Assembly (NCBI RefSeq): GCF_035989305.1
Contig: NZ_CP108514.1
Location: 8,102,501-8,166,500 of the forward strand
Source: Streptomyces sp. NBC_01233
GTDB taxonomy: Bacteria > Actinomycetota > Actinomycetes > Streptomycetales > Streptomycetaceae
Reading direction: 5' to 3'
DNA: 64,000 nt
Numbering within the stretch: position 1 is the first letter of the stretch; each line of letters starts with the position of its first letter. This document shows, piece by piece, positions 43,592-53,584 of this stretch. Position numbers and translations under genes: made by a program. The notes beneath the pieces were generated by a model. That model had not been told where the DNA came from. It saw only the letters and a list, made by a program, of their open reading frames with translations, and did no database searches.

Positions 43592-44593
43592 ATGGGCACG
43601 CCGGACACGAGGAGCGCGACCACCGCGACCAGCGCGACCAGCTCGGCGAACGCGGCGCACACCCCCGACGCCGCGTGCGAACTGCCGGTCGGCGCGCTGC
43701 TCGCGGCGGATTCCCCCCGCACGGTCCACGTGAACGAGAGCCACGCACAAGACCTTGCGCACTCCGGGCGGGCGCTGCCGCCGCTGCTCGTGCACCGCCC
43801 GACCATGCGGATCATCGACGGGACGCACCGGTTGCGGGCCGCCGTACTCCGCGGGCAGCACACGGTGGGAGTGACGTACTTCGACGGCAGCGCCGAGGAC
43901 GCGTTCGTGCTCTCGGTCGAGGCCAACATCAGTCACGGGCTCCCGCTGACGCACGCGGAGCGGACCGCCGCGGCGTTACGGATCCTGCGGTCCCACCCGG
44001 ACTGGTCCGACCGCGGCATCGCGCAGCGGACCGGGCTGGCGGCCAAGACCATCGGGGCACTGCGCCGCCGCGAAGGGCCGGCGCCCGCGCCACCCGGCCG
44101 CATCGGCCAGGACGGCCGCGTACGGCCGGCCGATCCGGTCCGCGGGCGCGAGGTCGCGGCCCGGCTGCTGGCCGGCCGTCCCACGGCTTCCCTGCGGCAG
44201 ATCGCACGGGAGGCGGGCATCGCGCCCTCGACCGTACGGGACGTACGCCGCCGGATCGGCGAGGGAGCGGATCCCGTGCCGGCCGTCCAGCGGCGCTCGG
44301 GCAACAGCCCGGGCCCGCCCCGGCCACCGGACCGGGGCGGGGGGCAGTCATTGCCCTCGCTGGTCACCGGCCTCTGCAAGGACCCCCTGCTCAGGTTGAG
44401 CGAGGCGGGGAGGCTCCTGCTGCGCATGCTCGATCTCCAGGTGAGCGGGTTTCGCCAGTGGGAGCGGATCGTCGCCGCGGTACCCCCGTACCGCGCCGAG
44501 ACCGCGGCCGCCGCGGCCGCCCAGTGCGCACGCGGCTGGCAGGAGCTGTCCGAAGAACTACGGCGCCGGGCCTCGGCGCAGACCTCTGCCTGA
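43592..44593 (+). CDS. StrR/NovG-family pathway-specific activator (ParB-like fold)
   Basis: 333 residues. ParB/sulfiredoxin-like N-terminal domain 'LPPLLVHRPTMRIIDGTHRLRAAVLRG' and 'DAFVLSVEANISHGLPLTHAER', then two helix-turn-helix segments, 'WSDRGIAQRTGLAAKTIGALRRRE' and 'ASLRQIAREAGIAPSTVRDVRRRI'. This pattern is that of StrR, NovG and Bbr, activators of aminoglycoside, aminocoumarin and glycopeptide clusters. The ATG at 43592 has AGGAGG eight bases upstream. It suggests the surrounding genes belong to, or once belonged to, a regulated biosynthetic cluster. Confidence 0.85.
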   Translation: MGTPDTRSATTATSATSSANAAHTPDAACELPVGALLAADSPRTVHVNESHAQDLAHSGRALPPLLVHRPTMRIIDGTHRLRAAVLRGQHTVGVTYFDGSAEDAFVLSVEANISHGLPLTHAERTAAALRILRSHPDWSDRGIAQRTGLAAKTIGALRRREGPAPAPPGRIGQDGRVRPADPVRGREVAARLLAGRPTASLRQIAREAGIAPSTVRDVRRRIGEGADPVPAVQRRSGNSPGPPRPPDRGGGQSLPSLVTGLCKDPLLRLSEAGRLLLRMLDLQVSGFRQWERIVAAVPPYRAETAAAAAAQCARGWQELSEELRRRASAQTSA

Positions 44594-44657
44594 GCCGGCC
44601 TCCCCGGCCAGTAACGGCCCTCCGAGCCGAGGGCCTCCGTTGTGATGGAAAGGATGT

Positions 44658-46091
44658 ATGGCGATGTCGGTTGTCGAGGGTGCGCGTGTTGAAGCGGGCG
44701 CGGGGGGTGGTGCTGAGGGTCCGGTCCGTTTGGACGGGCGCCTGAGGTTGGTGTTGGTGGTGCTGCTGGTGGCGCAGTTCATGCTGGCGGTTGATTTCTC
44801 GATTTTGAATGTGGCTCTGCCGGTGATCGGTGACGGGCTTGGTTTCTCGTTGTCGAATCTGCAGTGGATCGCGACGTCGTTCGCGTTGTGTGCTGCGGGG
44901 TTCACGTTGCTGTTCGGGCGGGTTGCGGATCTGTTCGGGCGTCGTCGGTTGTTCCTGGTGGGTCTGGCGGTGCTGGGTCTGTCGTCGCTGGCGGGTGGTC
45001 TGGCGAACAGTCCGGAGATGCTGCTGATCGCCCGTGTGTTCCAGGGTCTGGCGACGGCGGCGGTGACGCCGGCGGGCCTGTCCCTGCTGACGACCTCCTT
45101 CCCGGAAGGCCCTCTGCGTCAGAAGGCGCTGGGTCTCAACGGTGCTCTGATGTCTGCGGGGTTCACGACGGGCGCGATCCTGGGTGGTGTCCTGACGGAT
45201 CTGCTGTCGTGGCGGTGGGCGTTCTTCGTCAACGTGCCGGTGGCGCTTGCGGTGTTGTTCATTGCTCCTGCGGTGATCAAGGAGTCGCGTCCGTCGGTGC
45301 GTCCGAGGCTGGATCTTCCGGGTGCGACGGCGGTGACGTTGGGTCTGCTGGCGCTGATCTACGGGTTGACGCAGGCGGGTGAGCACGGTTGGGGTTCGGG
45401 TTCGGCTCTGGGCTGGCTGGCGGCGGGTGTGGTGTTGCTGGTCGTGTTCTATGCGATCGAGTCGAAGAGTGCGGCTCCTCTGGTGCCGGTGTCGGTGCTG
45501 AAGAAGAAGACGGTTGCGTGGGGCAATATCGCGGGTTTGATCGCGTTCCTGACGGAGACGAGCCTGGTCTTCCTGATGACGTTGTATCTGCAGGAGGTGC
45601 TGGACTTTTCGCCGCTGACGGCGGGGCTGTCGTTCGGTGTGCTGGGTATCGGCACGGTGATCGGTGGTTCGATCGCTCCGCGGGTGATCGGTGCGACGAG
45701 TACCCGCACGACGCTGATCGTGGGTGGTGTGCTCCAGGCGGTCGCGACGTTGAGTCTGATCGCGCTGGGTGAGACCTCGTCGTCGATGTGGCTGTTGCTG
45801 GTGGCGACGTTCGCGGGTGGTATCGGCAACATGCTGGTGATCGTCGGGTTCATGGTGACGGCGACGACTGGTCTGCCGGATCACGAGCAGGGCATGGCGA
45901 CGGGGCTGGCGACGATGACGCAGCAGATCGGTATCACGATGGGTACGCCGATCATGTCGGCGATCGCCGCGGCGAACACGGACATCCACGCGGGCATCAC
46001 CACCGCGGTGATCGTGAACACCGCGATCGTGGTCCTCGGGACCCTGACCACCGCCCTCTTCCTCCGCAACAAGCAGCAGCCCGGCTACTAA
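44658..46091 (+). CDS. MFS multidrug exporter, DHA2/EmrB-QacA family (14 TM)
   Basis: 477 residues, about 14 membrane spans. TM1 'LVLVVLLVAQFMLAVDFSILNVALP' with the family's Asp, 'DGLGFSLSNLQWIATSFALC', motif A 'GRVADLFGRRRLFLVG' and motif C 'GALMSAGFTTGAILGG' are clear. Likely self-resistance or product export by proton antiport. GGAAAGG precedes the ATG. Like manB, most of the gene uses GGT/GCG/TTG/TCG-type codons, then reverts to C-ending codons in the last 100 bases. Confidence 0.93.
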   Translation: MAMSVVEGARVEAGAGGGAEGPVRLDGRLRLVLVVLLVAQFMLAVDFSILNVALPVIGDGLGFSLSNLQWIATSFALCAAGFTLLFGRVADLFGRRRLFLVGLAVLGLSSLAGGLANSPEMLLIARVFQGLATAAVTPAGLSLLTTSFPEGPLRQKALGLNGALMSAGFTTGAILGGVLTDLLSWRWAFFVNVPVALAVLFIAPAVIKESRPSVRPRLDLPGATAVTLGLLALIYGLTQAGEHGWGSGSALGWLAAGVVLLVVFYAIESKSAAPLVPVSVLKKKTVAWGNIAGLIAFLTETSLVFLMTLYLQEVLDFSPLTAGLSFGVLGIGTVIGGSIAPRVIGATSTRTTLIVGGVLQAVATLSLIALGETSSSMWLLLVATFAGGIGNMLVIVGFMVTATTGLPDHEQGMATGLATMTQQIGITMGTPIMSAIAAANTDIHAGITTAVIVNTAIVVLGTLTTALFLRNKQQPGY

Positions 46092-46164
46092 GGCAACTCC
46101 GCCTTGTGACAGCCCTGCCGTGGCAGCGAACGTTGGCCTCAGGCACGGAGGGAAGGAAACCCCG

Positions 46165-47019
46165 ATGGCAACACCCACCCACTCGGCCGCCGGAACCAGC
46201 CGTGTCGCGGTCCGCTGGGAGCAGGTTCAGATCCCCTCCCCGTCCGGCCCGGTCCCCGCCCGGGTGTACCGGCCGGGGGCATCAGCCCCGCAGGGATGGC
46301 TGGTGTGGGCCCACGGCGGCAGCTGGCGCGCCGGATCCGCCCAGGACTGGCACGGCGCGACCGCCGAACTCGCCCAGTCCTCCGGCTTCGCCGTCGTGAG
46401 CGTCGACTACCGGCTGGCTCCCGACGTACGCCACCCGGCCATGGTCGAAGACGTCCTGGCGGCGCTCGACTGGGTCCGGGAGCGGGCCGGTGGAAGCGTG
46501 CCCGTGGCAGTCGGCGGAGACAGTGCGGGAGCCACCCTGGCCGCCTGCGCCGCGCTCGCCTGCCGCGACCGCGCCCTTCCCGTGGCCGCACAGATCCTCG
46601 CGTATCCGCCGCTGGACCCCGGCTGCACCGCCGCCTCCTACCACCGCTTCCCCGACATGTTCCCCACGGCCTCCTACCTGATGGCGGCCTGGCAGGACTA
46701 CCGGCAGCCGGGCCGGCCCGTGGCCGCGGACGGCACACGGCTCTACAGCACCCCCTTCGAAGCGTCCGACCTGCGCGGAGTCGCGACGGCCGTCATGGCC
46801 GCCGGCGACCTCGACCCGGTCGGTGACGACGTACACCGCTACGGGCGCCTGCTGCGGGCGGCCGGAGTGAAGGTGGCACTGCGGGAGTTCCGGCACACCG
46901 GCCACGGGGCGTTCCTGCAGCCCGGCCGCGCCACGGGCGGCCACGCGACGGTGTCCCTGCGCGGCTGGCTGGGGCTGGCCCTTCACCTGCTCGTCTCACC
47001 GGACGCCGCCGACGCCTGA
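46165..47019 (+). CDS. Alpha/beta hydrolase (HSL-family esterase)
   Basis: 284 residues. Oxyanion motif 'WAHGGSWRAG' (HGG), nucleophile elbow 'VAVGGDSAGATLAA' (GDSAG, Ser about 117), an acid at 'VMAAGDLDPVGDD' and His in 'FRHTGHGAFLQPG' give a complete hormone-sensitive-lipase-type triad. No signal peptide, so cytosolic. Start ATG 46165 with GGAAGGAAAC upstream, 73 bases after the exporter. Esterase or deacylase role in the pathway is plausible. Confidence 0.9.
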   Translation: MATPTHSAAGTSRVAVRWEQVQIPSPSGPVPARVYRPGASAPQGWLVWAHGGSWRAGSAQDWHGATAELAQSSGFAVVSVDYRLAPDVRHPAMVEDVLAALDWVRERAGGSVPVAVGGDSAGATLAACAALACRDRALPVAAQILAYPPLDPGCTAASYHRFPDMFPTASYLMAAWQDYRQPGRPVAADGTRLYSTPFEASDLRGVATAVMAAGDLDPVGDDVHRYGRLLRAAGVKVALREFRHTGHGAFLQPGRATGGHATVSLRGWLGLALHLLVSPDAADA

Positions 47020-47035
47020 GGCCGCCCGGCCCGCT

Positions 47036-47070
47036 CCCCTCCCCTCCCCTCCCCTCCCCTCCCCTCCCCT
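47036..47070. repeat. CCCCT microsatellite
   Basis: Seven perfect copies of CCCCT in the gap between the hydrolase gene and the next ORF. It sits about 35 bases before the downstream start codon and could vary by slippage. Confidence 0.95.
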
Positions 47071-47105
47071 CCCGCACCCCGTCCTTCACCTCACAAGGAG
47101 CTGAG

Positions 47106-47624
47106 ATGACCCCCGACGTTCCCAACCTCACCGCCCTGCTCCGGCACTTCGCCGACCTGCGCGACGGGATCCACGGCGGCGCCGTGACCCGCCCGGACAA
47201 GGAGGAGCACTTCCGCACCGCCGCGCGACTCCTGGACCCGTACGCCCGCCAGGCGCTCGGCGAGCTCAACGACGAACTGCTCCTCGGACAGGGCGTGGTG
47301 GACGCCGGCGGGGTCCAACGAGCCGACGAAGGCAGCCTCTTCCACGCCTGGACCCTGTGGTGGGACGAGCAGTCGGCCGCCGACATCCCGCCGGTGACCC
47401 TCTACGCGCACTACGGCGCCTCCTTCCACCACCCGCACCTGCGAGGGGCGACGGTCTCCGAGTGGCCGCTGAACGTCTTCGACGACGCGCAGGCCGCCGC
47501 CGAGCTGCCCACACTGCGTGCCATCGCCGCCGCCGACCTCCACAACCTGGTCTTCGAACGCGACTTCAGGATCGTGCCCGCGACCATGGCGGGGGCCACC
47601 GGTGTCCCCGCCCACCAGCACTGA
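47106..47624 (+). CDS. Hypothetical cytosolic protein
   Basis: 172 residues with no signal peptide or membrane span. Begins MTPDVPNLTALLRHFADLRD; contains 'LDPYARQALGELNDELLLGQG' and a His-rich 'YAHYGASFHHPHLRG' segment that could bind a metal. Not recognised. The ribosome binding site AAGGAGCTGAG is strong, and the luciferase-like oxidoreductase gene follows 13 bases later, so the two are probably functional partners. Confidence 0.75.
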   Translation: MTPDVPNLTALLRHFADLRDGIHGGAVTRPDKEEHFRTAARLLDPYARQALGELNDELLLGQGVVDAGGVQRADEGSLFHAWTLWWDEQSAADIPPVTLYAHYGASFHHPHLRGATVSEWPLNVFDDAQAAAELPTLRAIAAADLHNLVFERDFRIVPATMAGATGVPAHQH

Positions 47625-47637
47625 AAGGCGATCCGTC

Positions 47638-48606
47638 ATGACGAACCTGCGACTGTCCGTGCTGGACCAGACCCCGGTCGGCGAGGACCACACCCCGGAC
47701 CAGGCGCTGCGCGCCTCCGTGGACCTGGCCCGCGTCGCGGAGGACCTCGGCTACACCCGGTACTGGGCCGCCGAACACCACGGCTCCCCGGGCTTCGCGA
47801 GCAGCGCGCCCGAGATCCTCGCGGGGGCGCTGCTCGCCCGCACCTCGCGGATGCGGATCGGGACGGGCGGCGTGCTGCTGCCCCGCTACGAACCGGCGAA
47901 GGTCGCCGAGGTCTTCGGCGTACTGGCCTCCCTCTACCCCGGGCGGGTCGACCTGGGGATCGGCCGGGCGGGCGGGCCCGCGCGCGACTTCCCGCAGCGG
48001 CTGGCGGAGCTCCGGGTGCTGCTGGGCGAGGGCGGAGTCGTACCGCACGCACCGGTTCCTCCGCAGATGTGGCTGCTGGGCGCCGGGCGCGAGTCGGCGC
48101 GGCTGGCCGGCCTGCTGGGGACCGAGTTCGCCTTCGGGCACTTCTTCTCCCCGGCCAGCGGCCGGGAGGCGTTCGAGGACTACCGCGCCGAGTTCCGGGC
48201 GGCCACCGGCCGCCGGGCGGGCGGCGCGCTGGCGGTGCGCGTGGTGACCGCGGACAGCGCCGGCCGCGCCGAGGAACTCGCCCAGAGCCTGCTGCTGTGG
48301 CGCGCCCGCAAGGACCTCGGCCAGGACGCCCCGCTGCCGTCGTACGAGAGCACGCGCCGCCACCGGTGGACGGGCGCCGAGCTGGAGCGGGCCAAGGTGC
48401 ACCGTACGGCTCTCGTCTCCGGGGCTCCCGAGCAGGTGTACGCCGTGCTGACGGCACTCGCCGGGACCCACGGAGTGGACGAGCTCGTCATCAACACCCT
48501 GACGTCCGACCCGTCCGACCGGCAGCGCTCGTACGAACTGCTGGCCGAAGCCTTCGCCCTTCCGGCATCCCGCCCGACGGCCACGGTGGGCGCCTCCCGC
48601 TCGTAG
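47638..48606 (+). CDS. LLM-class flavin-dependent oxidoreductase (luciferase-like)
   Basis: 322 residues. 'LSVLDQTPVGEDHTPDQALR' at the N-terminus, 'YTRYWAAEHHGSPGFASSAPEIL', 'RIGTGGVLLPRYEPAKVAEVFG' and 'LYPGRVDLGIGRAGG' are hallmarks of the MsnO8-type luciferase-like monooxygenase subgroup, which uses F420 or FMN. Substrate unknown. Follows the hypothetical gene in a likely two-gene operon ended by a hairpin. Confidence 0.92.
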   Translation: MTNLRLSVLDQTPVGEDHTPDQALRASVDLARVAEDLGYTRYWAAEHHGSPGFASSAPEILAGALLARTSRMRIGTGGVLLPRYEPAKVAEVFGVLASLYPGRVDLGIGRAGGPARDFPQRLAELRVLLGEGGVVPHAPVPPQMWLLGAGRESARLAGLLGTEFAFGHFFSPASGREAFEDYRAEFRAATGRRAGGALAVRVVTADSAGRAEELAQSLLLWRARKDLGQDAPLPSYESTRRHRWTGAELERAKVHRTALVSGAPEQVYAVLTALAGTHGVDELVINTLTSDPSDRQRSYELLAEAFALPASRPTATVGASRS

Positions 48607-48687
48607 GGGCCCGCTCTGTCCGCCCCGGGGATCCTGGGCGTGGTGTCCCTGTCCGCCGGGGCGTGGGCGGCACCGCAGACGAAAAAG

Positions 48688-48713
48688 GGCAAGGAGAGTG
48701 ATCACTCCTTGCC
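48688..48713 (+). terminator. Hairpin terminator
   Basis: GGCAAGGAG (48688-48696) and CTCCTTGCC (48705-48713) flank an 8-nt loop, 80 bases after the oxidoreductase stop. A palindromic AGTGATCACT lies within it. Confidence 0.65.
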
Positions 48714-48812
48714 GCTCTCAGCATATGGCGCACCGGGGGGCTTGCCACAAGATCGCGGTCGTGCCGCAGAATCTCCAACCGTGGTCAGAGACGGTGGAAC
48801 GGGAGAGTGCGC

Positions 48813-50030
<1,218 letters not shown>

Positions 50031-50043
50031 GCCGTCGGGACCT

Positions 50044-51843
50044 CTAGGGCTGGCGCTTCCAGAGCGTCACTTCGGTGAGGTACGTCGGGATGGTGTACTG
50101 CTTGCTGGGCGACGGCTCGATCGTGACGATCTTGACCATGGCCAGGTTGCCCTTGGACGTGACCGTGCACAGCAGGTCGCCCTGGACGATGGCACTGTCC
50201 GCGCCGGAGAGGTCCGAGCTCGGCAGCTTCTCGGGGATCGGGTTGGTGGCCGCCCCGGTCTCGCACTGTTCGGGGGTGGGGCCCTTGCTCTTCCCGAAGG
50301 GGGTTCCGCTCTGGATGTCGTTGAAGCCCATCCCCAGTTCCCGGTCCTTCCAGCCGATCTCCCCGAACGGAGCCACCTTGGGGAAGTCCAGGTCGACGTC
50401 GTACTGCTGACCGAACTCCCGGCCCGCCAGCAGCTTCAGCGGCTTGTCCTTGAAGACCGCGGTGTAGGCCGGGGCCGAGGACTGGGGCGCGGCCGCGGAG
50501 CCGCTGGACTGTGCCGCCGGGGCCGCGTCCTTCGGCTGCTCCGCCGTCTTCTGCTTGTCGTCGCTCGCGGTCGCCTTGCCGGCGTCGCCGTCCTCGCGCG
50601 TGAGGTACCAGGTGCCGCCCGCGACCAGCGCCACCGCCAGGACCCCCGCGCCGACGATCAGCGGGACGCGGCCGCGGCCCTTGCCGCCCGGGGCCGCGGG
50701 GGCGGGGGCCGCCGGGCCGGTGGGGGCGGCGTAGCCGGGCGCGGCGTAGCCGGGCGCGGCGTAGGCCGGGCCGGTGGGGGCGCCGTACACGGGGGAGTGC
50801 AGGCCGCCCGTCGGCCCCTGCGTCGGCGCGTACGCCGGGTGGGCCGGGGCGGAGGCCTGCGTGGGGGCGTACGCCGGCCGGGCCGGCTCGGGGGCGTGGG
50901 TCGGCGTGTACGCGGGCTGCGGGGGAGTCTGCGCCAGCTGTTCGCGCCGCGCGATCTCCGCGGTGACCGGCGCGGGCAGCCAGTCCGCGAAATCGCGCAG
51001 CTCCCGGCCCGCCGACTTCCGGCACCACTCGGCGATTTCCGCGGGCAGCGGCCGCTGCGCGGCATCGGCGGCCAGGCACCGCTCCAGCAGGGGCCGCAGC
51101 GCGTCCGGGTAACCACTGAGGTCCGGCGCCTGCTGCGGGGTGTTGGCTATCGAGGCGGCGATCGAGATGCCCGCGCCGTCGCCGTAGGGGTGCCGGCCGG
51201 TGGCCACGACGGCGGCGATCAGACCCAGCGCGAAGATGTCGGTGGCCGGGGTGACCTGCTTGCCGAGCGCGTGCTCGGGCGACATGTACTGCGGGGTTCC
51301 GATGAACCCGCCGCTGCGGGTCAGCTGGGTGGTGTCGGTGGCCCGCGCGATCCCGAAGTCGATCACCCAGGGGCCGTTCGAACCGAGCAGGATGTTGCTG
51401 GGCTTGAGGTCGCGGTGCACCACCGAGGCGGCGTGTACGGAGTGCAGCGCCTGCGCGGTGCAGCCGATCAGCTGGAACACGGCGGGCAGCGGCAGCGGCC
51501 CGTGGGAGGCGAGTGCCTCGTCGAGCGGCAGGCCCGGCACGAACGCGGTGGCCAGCCAGGGCTGTTCACCACTGGTGTCGTGGTCGAGGACCGGCACGAT
51601 GTGGTAGCCCTGCACACGGCGGGCCGCCTGCACCTCGTGCTCGAACCGGGCCCGGAAGTCCTGCTCCTGGGCGAACTCGCGACGGATGACCTTCAGCGCG
51701 ACCGGCTGGTTCCCCCGGGTCCGGGAGAAGTAGACGGAACCCATGCCGCCTTCGCCGATTTTGGCGAGCAGCCGGTAACCGGCTATCTCCTGCGGATCGT
51801 TCGGCCCCAGCGGGCCCAGCACGGCACGGTCGGCGTTCGACAT
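50044..51843 (-). CDS. Membrane-bound Ser/Thr protein kinase (Hanks type)
   Basis: 599 residues. Kinase domain about 22-290: 'IGEGGMGSVYFSR' P-loop, 'VALKVIRR' Lys, 'VVHRDLKPSNILL' catalytic loop, 'VIDFGIARATD' DFG and 'GTPQYMSPEHALG'. A Pro/Ala/Tyr-rich juxtamembrane linker with PTQ/PTH repeats follows, then one transmembrane helix (VPLIVGAGVLAVALVAGG) and an extracellular domain with two Cys ('QCETGAATNPIPEK', 'LLCTVTSKGN'), without PASTA repeats. ATG at 51843 with AGGGGGAA. Divergent from the next operon, whose products could be its substrates. Confidence 0.93.
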   Translation of the reverse strand: MSNADRAVLGPLGPNDPQEIAGYRLLAKIGEGGMGSVYFSRTRGNQPVALKVIRREFAQEQDFRARFEHEVQAARRVQGYHIVPVLDHDTSGEQPWLATAFVPGLPLDEALASHGPLPLPAVFQLIGCTAQALHSVHAASVVHRDLKPSNILLGSNGPWVIDFGIARATDTTQLTRSGGFIGTPQYMSPEHALGKQVTPATDIFALGLIAAVVATGRHPYGDGAGISIAASIANTPQQAPDLSGYPDALRPLLERCLAADAAQRPLPAEIAEWCRKSAGRELRDFADWLPAPVTAEIARREQLAQTPPQPAYTPTHAPEPARPAYAPTQASAPAHPAYAPTQGPTGGLHSPVYGAPTGPAYAAPGYAAPGYAAPTGPAAPAPAAPGGKGRGRVPLIVGAGVLAVALVAGGTWYLTREDGDAGKATASDDKQKTAEQPKDAAPAAQSSGSAAAPQSSAPAYTAVFKDKPLKLLAGREFGQQYDVDLDFPKVAPFGEIGWKDRELGMGFNDIQSGTPFGKSKGPTPEQCETGAATNPIPEKLPSSDLSGADSAIVQGDLLCTVTSKGNLAMVKIVTIEPSPSKQYTIPTYLTEVTLWKRQP

Positions 51844-51997
51844 CCATTCCCCCTTGTTGATCACGAGGGAAGATCGTAACGGGCGTCCGCCCCCGTCCCG
51901 TGCCCCCGCCGTGCCCCGTCCCTCCCCCCGTGCGCTCTGGTGGCGCCGCCGGAGCATCTCCTACCATCGGGGCACGCGTGGGGGGAGGGGTGCGTGG

Positions 51998-52942
51998 ATG
52001 GCGGCACATGTCGGGCGGCTGGAGCGCTTCGTGGCATGGGTGCTGCGCAATGCCGATGTCGTCGTCGCCCTGTTGGTCGCGATGGCGGTCGGTTTCCTCG
52101 ACATCTTCGGCGACGTCGTCAGCGACGACGTGGCCTCCGGCGCCACCCTGGTCGTCCTCGGTCTGCTCGCGACCGGGTCGATCGTGGAGCGGGTGCGCCG
52201 GCCCGCGAGCATCCAGGAGGCGATGAGCGGGACCCGCCGGGCCCTGGAAGACCTCGCCATGGTGCGCTCGCTGTCGGGCAACGAGGTCGGCGAGGCGCTG
52301 CGCAAGGCCCGGCAGCACACCAACCTCTGGTACTTCAAGGGCGGTACGGGAACCTACCTGCGGGCCGTCACCCTGCCGCTGTGCGTGCGCGCGGCGAAGG
52401 AACAGCGCTCGCAGCTCAACGTGAAGATCGACATCGTGAACCCGGCCGACGAGCGGGCCTGCGCCGCGTACGCCCGCTTCCGCCAGATGTTCGGCGTGCA
52501 GCGTCGCGGAGACGACCTGTGGACCACCGACCGGGTCCGCAGGGAGTCGTACGCCACCGTCCTCGCCGCCTGCTGGTACCAGCGGCAGTTGACGACGCTC
52601 GAGATCAGCGTGCACCTGTCGTCCGCCGTGCCGACCCTGCGCTTCGACCTGTCCGAGACCTGCCTCGTCATCACCCAGGACGACCAGTCCCGGGTGAACC
52701 TGCTCGTGGAACGCGGCCAGCCGCTCTACGACTACTACGTCACCGAGCTGCACCAGAGCCGCGAGCAGGCGACCGTGCTCGACCTGCGCGTCGCGTCGCC
52801 ACTCGGCCAGGAGCCGACCGTCGACGAGGTGCGCACGCTCTTCGACGACCTGCGGCTTCCGCTGCCGCGCATCTTCACCGACAGCGACATCGGCAAGATC
52901 ATCGAGAAGGCGCTGCACGCGGAGGACCCCTACAGGAGGTGA
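51998..52942 (+). CDS. Membrane protein with two N-terminal spans and cytosolic PLD-like domain, unknown function
   Basis: 314 residues. Two hydrophobic segments ('VVVALLVAMAVGFLDIFG' and 'ASGATLVVLGLLATGSIVE') precede a soluble domain: 'NEVGEALRKARQHTNLWYFKGGTGTYLRAVTLP', 'INPADERACAAYARFRQ'-like region and 'LLVERGQPLYDYYVTELHQSRE'. The 'LWYFKGGTGTYLR' part recalls phospholipase D-like folds, but no HKD motif is present. GGGGAGGGG precedes the ATG. The downstream gene follows at 18 bases. Confidence 0.75.
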   Translation: MAAHVGRLERFVAWVLRNADVVVALLVAMAVGFLDIFGDVVSDDVASGATLVVLGLLATGSIVERVRRPASIQEAMSGTRRALEDLAMVRSLSGNEVGEALRKARQHTNLWYFKGGTGTYLRAVTLPLCVRAAKEQRSQLNVKIDIVNPADERACAAYARFRQMFGVQRRGDDLWTTDRVRRESYATVLAACWYQRQLTTLEISVHLSSAVPTLRFDLSETCLVITQDDQSRVNLLVERGQPLYDYYVTELHQSREQATVLDLRVASPLGQEPTVDEVRTLFDDLRLPLPRIFTDSDIGKIIEKALHAEDPYRR

Positions 52943-52960
52943 TGCGCTGCGGCGCGTGCC

Positions 52961-53584
52961 ATGGACCGCGAGCTGGAAAGGACCCTCGTCACCCTGGAGG
53001 AGATTGCCTCCGGTGAAAGGGAGTTGCGTGCCGTTCGGCATCCACTCGGATTCCTCTGCCTACCGCTGCTGAGAGAGGGCCCGCGCGGGATCTGCGTCCA
53101 TCTCTTCGACGCCGGCAACCGCGCCGAGCCGGACGCGTCGCCCATGCACGCCCACAGCTGGGAGCTGCGCAGCCGTGTGCTGTACGGGCGGGTGGCCAAC
53201 CTTCCCGTACGGACGACCGCGGTGGGCGACGGCGAAGAGGGCGCGACCCACCGCGTGTTCGAGGTGCACAGCGGGAGCGACGGCGTGGACGAGATCCGCC
53301 CCACCGACCTGCTGGTGCGCAGCGAGCCCGGGCCCGCCCAGGTCAGCTCCGGCGGGGAGACCTACACCCTGGCCGCGGGCGAGTTCCACGCCACCGCCCT
53401 GGAGGGCCCGGAACCCGCCGCCACCCTGGTGCACGGATTCTCGGTCCCCGGACAGGCCGACCTCTCGCTCGGGCCGCTGGACGGCCGCCCGCGCCGTACG
53501 ACCCGCCGGCTGTGCGACACCGTGCAGACCGTACGCAGCGTCCACACCGTCCTCAGGAGGATCGATGCCGAACAGCGGGCCTGA
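52961..53584 (+). CDS. Cupin-like hypothetical protein
   Basis: 207 residues. 'ASPMHAHSWELRSRVLYGRVANLPV' has a His-x-His pair plus Glu typical of a cupin metal site, and 'GEFHATALEGPEPAATLVHGF' supplies the second motif. The only in-frame start after the upstream stop is the ATG at 52961; AGGAGGTGA overlaps the stop of the previous gene 20 bases earlier, so translation is probably coupled. The last 20 bases overlap the next gene. Confidence 0.75.
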   Translation: MDRELERTLVTLEEIASGERELRAVRHPLGFLCLPLLREGPRGICVHLFDAGNRAEPDASPMHAHSWELRSRVLYGRVANLPVRTTAVGDGEEGATHRVFEVHSGSDGVDEIRPTDLLVRSEPGPAQVSSGGETYTLAAGEFHATALEGPEPAATLVHGFSVPGQADLSLGPLDGRPRRTTRRLCDTVQTVRSVHTVLRRIDAEQRA

